Source: Hygrocybe punicea (lineage: Eukaryota; Basidiomycota; Agaricomycetes; Agaricales; Hygrophoraceae). Taken from it: DNA of 64,000 nucleotides. The DNA lies in assembly GCA_963556145.1 (NCBI GenBank), contig OY744465.1:3844001-3908000 (forward strand), written 5' to 3'. The notes beneath the pieces are model-generated. The model ran no database searches. It had not been told where the DNA came from and worked only from the letters and a program-made list of their open reading frames with translations. The translations under genes were made by a program, and so were the position numbers. Positions 56,662-64,000 of this stretch are shown piece after piece (position 1 is the stretch's first letter; every line of letters begins with the position of its first letter).

Positions 56662-57870
56662 GTCAATATAGAAGTGACAATTTATGATTCAAATGTCTGC
56701 TGCAACCAATGTACAGTGAACAGTCTCAAGTGTTCACTACAATAGCTAAATGTCATACATCTCGTCCTCCTCAATATCCCATTGTACATCCACCATGTCA
56801 CCCTGAAGCATCATGTCAAATTCCTCAATGTCTATCTCCTCAATGTCACTTGAATTCCATGCTGACAAGTCTACCACTGATTCCCTCCAATTGTGTTTGA
56901 GCATCTGAAGCTCTTGAATCAAGTTGCCCCAAGTAGTGATAGCTGATCAGTTGTGATCAGCTTGCCTGCCAAGAACAGGCATTCACAAGAAACTGATGAT
57001 GCTTGCACTGGGAGGACATCCAGTGCAATTCTGGTGAACATAGGATAAACCTCTGCATGATCCTGCACAGTCCTTAACAAATGAAACAGATGATCTAATA
57101 TTACTTACCCCCTACCAATTCACAATGTTGGTTTCTTTCATAACATCTGGGGGAATATGAGCTAGGTATCTTTCAAGTTCCTGTTTCCATCCTTCATTGC
57201 AGATTGACTGTCTGACAATGCAAATCAAATTTGTCATTGTCATCGTTGGTGCCCTTTGTGGTCACTTCAATGGGAGAATTTTGTGAGGCTGTAGAGTTAC
57301 TGGAATAGTATTTGTGCATCTATGCCATGTCATTAGACAGTACTGAGCAATTCAAGAAAGATATCTATGGCCTTTTCAATGATTTTCTGGGCCTCATCAT
57401 TGAAAAGGCCATAGATATCTTTGCAGGATCATGCAGAGGTTTATCCTATGTTCACCAGAATTGCACTGGATGTCCTCCCAGTGCAAGCATCATCAGTTCC
57501 TTGTGAATGCCTGTTCTTGGCAGGCAAGCTGATCACAACTGATCAGCTATCACTACTTGGGGCAACTTGATTCAAGAGCTTCAGATGCTCAAACACAATT
57601 GGAGGGAATCAGTGGTAGACTTGTCAGCATGGAATTCAAGTGACATTAAGGAGATAGACATTGAGGAATTTGACATGATGCTTCAGGATGACATGGTGGA
57701 TGTACAATGGGATATTGAGGAGGACGAGATGTATGACATTTAGCTATTGTAGTGAACACTTGAGACTGTTCACTGTACATTGGTTGCAGCAGACATTTGA
57801 ATCATAAATTGTCACTTCTATATTGACCCAGCTTCAGAAGACCAGGGCACATTTTTTACTTACTCATGCT
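56662..57870. mobile_element. hAT with inverted duplication of its 3' end
   Basis: 56662-57066 and 57422-57827 are near-perfect inverted repeats of about 400 bp around 355 bp. Homology resumes left of the 5.1 kb hAT (51510-51555 matches 57828-57870 inverted), so that hAT inserted into one arm. The minus strand from about 57300 to 56710 encodes transposase (NWWG, intron, HAEVYPMFTRIALDVLPVQA, SSVSCECLFLAGKLITTD) ending EEDEMYDI. The right arm repeats its last 400 bp in the other direction. Confidence 0.82.
56730..57300 (-). pseudogene. hAT transposase C-terminal region (left arm and centre)
   Basis: Minus strand: INEGWKQELERYLAHIPPD then NWWG, a 36-nt intron-like GTAAGT...TTAAG, then the dimerisation domain HAEVYPMFTRIALDVLP. 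A frameshift follows near LGAT, then IQELQMLKHNWRESVVDLSA and the acidic end EEDEMYDI-stop (about 56737). The inverse copy at 57422-57741 (+) has the same residues. Confidence 0.78.
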
Positions 57871-59236
57871 GATTGGAATTCAACAACCTCAATACCCTTC
57901 AACTGTTCACCCAGGTATTAATTTCCATTCCATCTTGTGAGCCATTGATTTCCCTTTCATCTCATGGAATTTCTCTTTGCATTGCACTGATTTGCCTCCT
58001 TTTCTTCATTGTCAGTGCATCACCTCAAAGATTACAGCCTGCTGCCCATAACCTTTGCAAACCCATCTCCATGTCCCCCCCCTTTAGGCAGGTTCTACTT
58101 TGTCCTCTTCCAACCTCTCTATGCTCAGTCTGCTCTGCTCCCTCCTGTATCCAGGTTGTCAACCGTTCATGCTCCACCCTCTTCAACCCTCAATTCTAAT
58201 CATCTCATTCTTAATGAGTGACTGGGCATCCATCCAAGGTCCAACTTCAAAATGTCCTTCCAACAAACACCATCTGATGCCTTTGCAAATTCAATTCACT
58301 TTTCTTCCTCATGTCCACAATGTCATATTCTCCCACAATTGAGAGCAACCCATTCCTCAGCATTGGTGCCTACAATGGGCTTTAAATTGGGATGCCATGT
58401 TTCTCATCAGAAGGCATTTCTCATTAGACACCTCTCTGCCATTGTCATGGTAGGAAGTCCAATTTTGCTATAAAACCTTGTCTTTTTGTCTTCTCTCACT
58501 CATTTTCTGCTACTTGCAGTCATTTCTTTTTAGTTCATACTCTGGTCATTCATTGCATTCATGTTATACATCTCTATTCTGAAAGGACATAACAGCACAT
58601 AGTCTCCTCAACATCACCTCTTTCCAGCAATTGCCCCTCCATGACCAGCCCATGCTCACCATTGTGTGCACTGTGGCCAAGTTCTTTTTTGGCCCTTCTC
58701 ACAATTGCTGACTTGAAAAATTCTCAGTACAGTGATTTTTGATGAACATTCACAGCATTGTGTATATCAACCTATCTCAGAAAGCTGATCTTCTCTGCAC
58801 ACCACTAGGAATTATTAATCTACTAGATTGCATGAAAATCTCAGATCTATCACTGTTTGGGAGCAAGTATTGGCTTCACTCACTTAGTGGTATGGATATA
58901 AATATCAGTCTCATCTCAAGTTTTTTCATCACACTCTTCTGCCCAGTTGTTTACCCATGATGCTTGATTCCAACCCCATTTCTCTGGTGGCTGCAACTGC
59001 AGCCCACTCCACCCTAGTATCTGATGAACTTGTTCGACTTCAACAGATGTTTCAGGATTGCTTTCATGCAGTGCAGACCACTAGATGGTCCAATTCTGTC
59101 ATGAGATTGTGGAGGGTATGCCAACTATACTGGGTTGTTCAATGATCATGACTGATTCTGACCTGCCTATGCAGAAGGCCATGTTGGAGTATCCAAACAT
59201 TGCGATGTTAATCAGCAGTCACTAGTGTTGCTACGG
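57871..59236. other. About 1.4 kb without recognisable gene
   Basis: Several short plus-strand frames, Pro/Ser-rich and separated by donor/acceptor-like strings, could be a decayed gene. No family motif and no flanked repeat were identified. Confidence 0.4.
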
Positions 59237-59325
59237 TGTAGAGGGTCCTTGACCCTCTGAGACCGGAACCCCAATATCTCATGAATCTGCTCGAACCCAA
59301 CATCCCTAGTGATTCACGCTCGAAC

Positions 59326-60981
59326 TGGTGCTACCAAAGTTCAGTTCAGTCCAGTTCAGACCCATTTTGGCTGAACCCTGAACTGAACTCCAGGTTCAGT
59401 TCAGGATTTCACGTGAACTGAACCTGAACCGCCCTGAACTGTTCAGATTTTTTTTCCAGGGCCCGAACCGGGTTCATGGATGGTTCAGACACTCAATTTT
59501 ACTGTTATCACGCATTCTACATATAAAATTTCACAATTTATTATTGTTATATATTCTAACTATCTAAGACACTCATTATAAGAAGGATTCAACACAAACA
59601 TAGCCCCAATGTCAATTGATGCTGGGCTGCATGTTCACGAGGTGTCAGCTGAGGGTCCTGGACTTCATCATGGTGGATGTGCTGCCCCTGGTGCTGTTGA
59701 TGCTGCTGCCACTGCCACTGCCACTGCTGCCACTGCTGCTGTTGTGCTGGTGCTGTCGCCAGTGTTGTTGACACTGCTGTTGGTGCCATTGACACTGCTG
59801 CCAGTGCTGCCGCCACTGCCACTGCTGTTGTGCTGGTGCCATTGCCAGCTGGTGTTGTGCTGGTGCCGCCGCTGGTGCTGTTGTTGCTGCTGCTGCTGGT
59901 GTTGCACTGGTGCTCAACCTGCCATTTGTCGTGAAGTAGTTAGTAACAAGGAATAAAAATATATACTGACTTGCCATTGTCGTCGTCTCCATTGTCTGTT
60001 GTCATCTCTGGGGCATTGGCATTCATATGGGCATTGGTGCTGGTGCTGGTGCTGCTTCTCCTGCTGCTGCTGTTGTTGTTGCCAGGCTGGTGTTGGTGAC
60101 GCTGTTGCTTCTCCTGCTGGTGGTGTTGTGCTGTTGCCAGCCTGGTGCCATTGACGCTGCCAGTGCTGCTGATGTGGCACAAACCACTGTGCTCATGTAG
60201 TTAGTAACATAGAAATGAATAAAAATGCATACCTTGCCGACCCTTCGTCACTGCCACTAATGCTGGTGGTGCTGGTGTTGATGATGATGGATCCACCGCC
60301 AGCTTTGTGCTGGTATTGGTGTTGGTGTTGGTACCAGTGTTGGTGTTGGTGTTGCTGCTGCCACCGCCTCCGATGATGGTGCTGGTGCTTGCATTGTGCA
60401 CCGTCGTCATCATCATTGTCATCATTGTCATTGTCATTGTCATTGTCATTGTTGTTGTTGTTGTTGTCCATCGTTGTGGTGCTGCCGACTTGGTGGTGGC
60501 TGGTAGAAGTACCTACAAATGTATTAGTGACTTGAAAACAAATGACAATGAAAGTAGGAACTTACCTATTTGCCTCAGGTTGTCGGTGGCTGAGAATAAA
60601 GTTCAGTGACCAAAATGGAAATTTGCCGAATCGGCATGTGAGCACAACTTTTGTTTGGAGTGAAAAATACATACCTACAGACATTGGTTCAGCAGTTCAG
60701 AACTGCTTGTGAACCATTTAGACAACCCGGGGGTTGCCTACCCCGAACCAGACCCAGGGTTCAGTTCAGCCCAAGGTGCTGGACTGAACCGAACTTATGG
60801 TTCAGATTGGTTCTGAACCGAACTTATGGTTCAGATTGGTTCTGAACCGAACTTATGGTTCAGATTGGTTCTGAACCGAACTTATGGTTCAGATTGGTTC
60901 TGAACCGAACTTATGGTTCAGATTGGTTCTGAACCGAACTTATGGTTCAGATTGGTTCTGAACCGAACTTTGGCAGCACTA
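59326..60981. mobile_element. Non-autonomous hAT 'E' (1656 bp)
   Basis: Termini TGGTGCTACCAAAGTTCAG and ...CTTTGGCAGCACTA, exact duplication GCTCGAAC (59318-59325, 60982-60989). Palindromic-module half at 59609-59642. The minus strand has Gln/His-rich open segments separated by intron-like strings with TACTAAC (near 59945 and 60200). The right end carries six tandem copies of a 29-bp unit. Confidence 0.9.
60786..60970 (+). repeat. 29-bp tandem repeat, six copies, merging into the hAT E terminus
   Basis: Unit begins GAACCGAACTTATGG and ends GATTGGTTCT, starting at 60786, 60815, 60844, 60873, 60902 and 60931. The seventh start (60960) runs directly into the terminal repeat. Copies are identical. 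There are no spacers, so it is not CRISPR-like. Confidence 0.9.
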
Positions 60982-61676
60982 GCTCGAACCCAACATAACC
61001 CGATGCATACCAACTAGCATGGCCACTCACGTACATGGTTGGTCCAACTCTTAAATGCATGGAACCCAAAACATTGCAGGTTGATCTTATCAGACTGGAA
61101 TCCCAACATCAGACTTTCCCAATTCACGCCTACCATCTCCCTTATGGAGATATATAAAAGTATTTCACATCTTTTCATGGCTTTTCACTTCTCCCACTCA
61201 TTTTCCTGTCATCATCACATTGCAACCTTCTCATCACTACCCTATTTCTGTTCCTCTTTGTTCTCCCTCATCAGCTGAGGACTCTTGTCCGAAACTAGAT
61301 AGACATTTTTGTAGTATAAAAACGGTGCCCAAATGCCATGTCAAAATAAGAAACCACTTTCCCCATTTCCCCTCACTCAGAATCAGTCTCTCAGTAAAAT
61401 CCATCACTCATACAACTCATCAGTTCCCTCGACACTCTCCACCTCATTCTACCATCCATATTCTTACATCCGACACCCAACCTGCCATACCCGACATCGT
61501 TGGCTTCGTTGGCTTCAACCGGTCTCGATAGATATCAGTAGTTTTACTCAGCAGCTTTCTACCCTTTGTCTCTTATCACTTTACTGAAGCTTGCTAAACT
61601 ATTCCTTGTCACTTCTATGCTGACACCCCCAAGCTAGGATCATTGTTCTGCAGCCACCCTGACCTTGCCACTACAA

Positions 61677-62552
61677 TGGCTCAGCTCATAAGCCGTGAGC
61701 TGCTTGAGCCGAGCTGTATGTAAGCTGCCCTAAGCCATGGAAATGGCTCATGGCTTGTAGTAGCTTCGCTTAATGAGCTTATGGCTCGCTCATGGCTCGA
61801 GCAGCTTGAGCCGCTGGAGCCATTCCCAATTTGGAAATAAATGTTTCCTGGATCTCCAGTGCATTCCTCCTTGCTCCCGGGACCAGCCGAGCCCCTTGAA
61901 GTACAAAGCATGCCGAGATGACACAGTGGTAGGCTGCGCAAAACCCACACTGGTCCACAGGCACTAAATATGACCATGGTTGGTAAGTATTCAATTTTTT
62001 TTACTCAAATGATTGACTGCAACGACAACGATGGGCTATAACAAACCCGACAGGGGGAACAGGAACAGGAACAGGAACAGGAATGGCAACAGCAACAGCA
62101 CCAACAGAAACAGCAACTTCACTACCTGGATGGACACAGGCGGCTACGGAGGGGTGGTGATGTGCCCACCCCGCATCAGTATGTTTTTTTATTGCTGTTT
62201 TTGTTTTTTTATTGTGTTACTGACTATTTCCTATGATTCCCATGCCCACACCCATGCCCACACTCTCAACATTCACAATGAAGAGGACGTGGCCAAAAGC
62301 GGCATAGATGGGGGGAAAACCCAATGGTCAGCAATGGCCCCCAGATGACCATGATCCAACCAAATGGGGAGGAGACAGGAACAACAGGAAAGGTAGTAAA
62401 ATGGATGCAGTGGGATGGCAGCGTGCCCACCCCCACTGCCCAGGTATGGAATTTTGTTTTGTTTTCTCTTTTCTTCTAATCTTGTACCACAGTCCATGTC
62501 AATGCCAATGCCAAATGAGGACCCCCCACCTCCAAACACCCTGCACCCAGTG
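61677..62552. mobile_element. Probable hAT-like non-autonomous fragment
   Basis: Starts TGGCTCAGCTCATAAGCC with subterminal GGCTC/GAGCC repeats (61677-61830). The interior has low-complexity ACAGGAACAGG runs and an intron-like GTATGG...TTGTACCACAG (62443-62499). A right terminus was not found, so limits are approximate. Confidence 0.45.
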
Positions 62553-64000
62553 TAGTAGTTGTGCCTGGGATGTCACGTGACCAGACCCTTTAGTCAGTAG
62601 CAGTTCCCGATGCGGTAGTCAGTTGATCTTGTTCTATCCTATCCCATTCCGACTGAATCGGACTGATTCCCTGTCTGATTCTGGGAGCACCCTCGGACCC
62701 ACTCCATCGTGGTAATGAGAGCATGATTTGACCCACACAGCTAGAGGAGACCATCCCATTCTACTCACATATTGATTTTGAGTGCAAAACCAGAGATTTT
62801 TGAGCACAGAGAACACCCCGAGAACCACCTGCGTGATTCCACGCAGCACCCCAATGCAAAACCATACAAAACAGTCTCCAAAGGCCCAAGTGTTATGTCC
62901 ATATCCTGCTGCATGCCCCATGACCATCTGCACGATTTTCTGCAGTTCCTCAACATCATGCACAGCCACTTCACGAAGCCGCATCACCAACTTCATTCAC
63001 CAGAAATCCGAAAACCCATGTGCACCCACAGCACCACACGCTCTTTAGAATATCCCCAAGAGGCTGCCAAGCTGGACGGCATATCCAGCAACACCGCCAT
63101 ACAGCAAGACACGCCCTTGACATTGTCATTCCCATTTTCAACCTCCCATTTTATATTTGGACCCCCACAGGTGTGCTACTGAACACCCAAATGCTAATCG
63201 TACCCCTGTGTTCGTACGGCAGCCCCACCTACCCCATTTTCACTTGTTCCACCCTCACCAATTCCATTTTCACACCCACCCACCCATTGCCACATCACCC
63301 AACTGCCACATCACCACCCCGACTGACACTTCTCACCCACACCAGTACCCACTTCCTCGACCCCATGGGCACAGTGCAACACGCCCACGTCAACTCCCTC
63401 GTGCCTACAGCACCAACACGGCCCCAATGGCCCATACCCACACAAACGACACGTCCAGTGTAGTAGTTGTGCCTGGACAGTCACGTGATAGAGTTCCCAC
63501 GGTTCATCATAGTTAGTAGCCTTCCGGATGTAGTAGATAGATGGATATTAGCCTTGGAGGAGCCTTCTCCCTCTTGCTATCCTGAGGGACCCTCCGACCA
63601 ACTCCACCGGCCCCACCCAGCGTGACAAAACGATGAACAAAGCATACATGCACCTGCGAGCACCACGCCGACTCATTTCACAGCCCCACACACCCGTTTC
63701 TGGTGCCATCGACCACCCCCACGCATCCACAGGCCATCCCAACGTGAGCAGCACACCCTGCCCCACCATACCCCATCCACACGCGTGCTGTAGAGGCTCC
63801 GGATCGTGTGGATCTGTTTCCCCTTGATATCTGACACTGCTCCCATCCATTCCCATTCCTATGTCATTGATTCCGCTCAATTCTGCTCATTCCTATTGAT
63901 TCCGCTCCGGATTCCGCCTCCAGAATCGTTCCTACTTGCACTGCAATGTCCCTAACGACCCTGAATCAGTACGTTTATAGTTATATATCATGTATCTTCA
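62553..64000 (-). mobile_element. Decayed copy of the 156-bp direct-repeat element, runs off window
   Basis: Minus strand: the terminal repeat at 62713-62553 and interior to 64000 match 41687-43451 (for example CATCACCACGATGGAGTGGG-like junction, and RHALDI/FTPTHPLP translated blocks). Many CG sites of the first copy are TG or CA here. A further terminal-repeat unit (63449-63612) lies inside the interior, where the first copy has none, so a solo repeat inserted into it. Confidence 0.7.
63449..63612 (-). repeat. Solo terminal repeat inside its own family's interior
   Basis: CCAGTGTAGTAGTTGTGCC...CCAACTCCACCGG matches the terminal repeat at 62553-62713. Interior homology to 42360-42720 continues on both sides of it. 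Shares the CACGTGA box with the other repeats. Confidence 0.65.

Larger units (their letters stand above)
59237..61675 (+). repeat. LTR (gypsy-like, about 775 bp) split by hAT E
   Basis: TGTAGAGGGTCCTTGACC...GCCACTACA, with hAT E at 59326-60981 removed. TATATAAAAG lies near 61148. Start and end match the minus-strand solo LTR at 27265-28147, and the start matches the gypsy LTR at 8739. No partner LTR or coding region in the window. Confidence 0.72.

Noticed and set aside
60786..60970. CRISPR-like array of 29-bp repeats
   Set aside because: Units are contiguous without spacers and lie in a TSD-flanked hAT of a eukaryote.

Overview
The window is eukaryotic and looks like a transposon graveyard from a filamentous basidiomycete, most likely an Agaricomycete. 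That placement is an inference. It rests on many 45-65 nt GT-AG introns, on the protein families (Ty3/gypsy, Ty1/copia, DIRS/Ngaro-type YR elements, Tad-like LINE, BED-finger hAT transposases) and on one intact host gene that resembles basidiomycete AOS1. No rRNA, no functional tRNA and no CRISPR array was seen. The only complete, undamaged host gene is the SUMO-activating enzyme subunit AOS1/SAE1 at 49510-50910 (8 exons, 342 codons). Almost everything else is mobile DNA, inserted repeatedly into older mobile DNA.

Layout. 1-9444: a recent Ty3/gypsy element (235/235 identical LTR bases visible) with gag-protease and pol joined by a GGGTTTT -1 slippery site, plus a spliced antisense gene for a Zn2Cys6-type protein before the 3' LTR. 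9445-11588: the 3' half of a tyrosine-recombinase retrotransposon that the gypsy element apparently interrupted. 11636-12623: two TA-flanked inverted-repeat elements. 12626-19426: a small MITE split by a 6.6 kb non-LTR retrotransposon with a 13-bp target duplication. 19638-21943: a hAT element with a spliced, N-terminally shortened transposase. 22056-26330: a 52-bp hAT hairpin and several non-autonomous hATs. 26888-29217: an unrecognised coding fragment split by a solo LTR, then another LTR. 29218-33279: a non-autonomous LTR element carrying an unknown proline/serine-rich gene built of about 54-residue repeats and itself split by a hAT. 35205-47038: a decayed Ty1/copia element on the minus strand, holding at least eight later insertions up to four levels deep. 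47258-48100: a tRNA-derived SINE-like sequence split by a hAT. 49009-49409: a foldback element just upstream of AOS1. 51556-56661: a 5.1 kb hAT with transposase exons, holding a smaller hAT that holds a solo LTR. 56662-57870: an inverted duplication of a hAT 3' end. 59237-61675: a solo LTR split by a hAT. 62553-64000: a decayed copy of the short direct-repeat element also present at 41687-43451.

Cross-cutting patterns. Every premature stop I could place in an otherwise continuous frame of the gypsy and LINE elements is TGA, as expected from CpG-to-TpG change at CGA codons. Five non-autonomous hATs with different termini share a roughly 50-bp interrupted palindrome ending in a splice-donor-like G|GTATGT. 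Target-site duplications, read directly from the sequence, give the relative order of insertion. Reading frames were traced by eye; no database search was possible.
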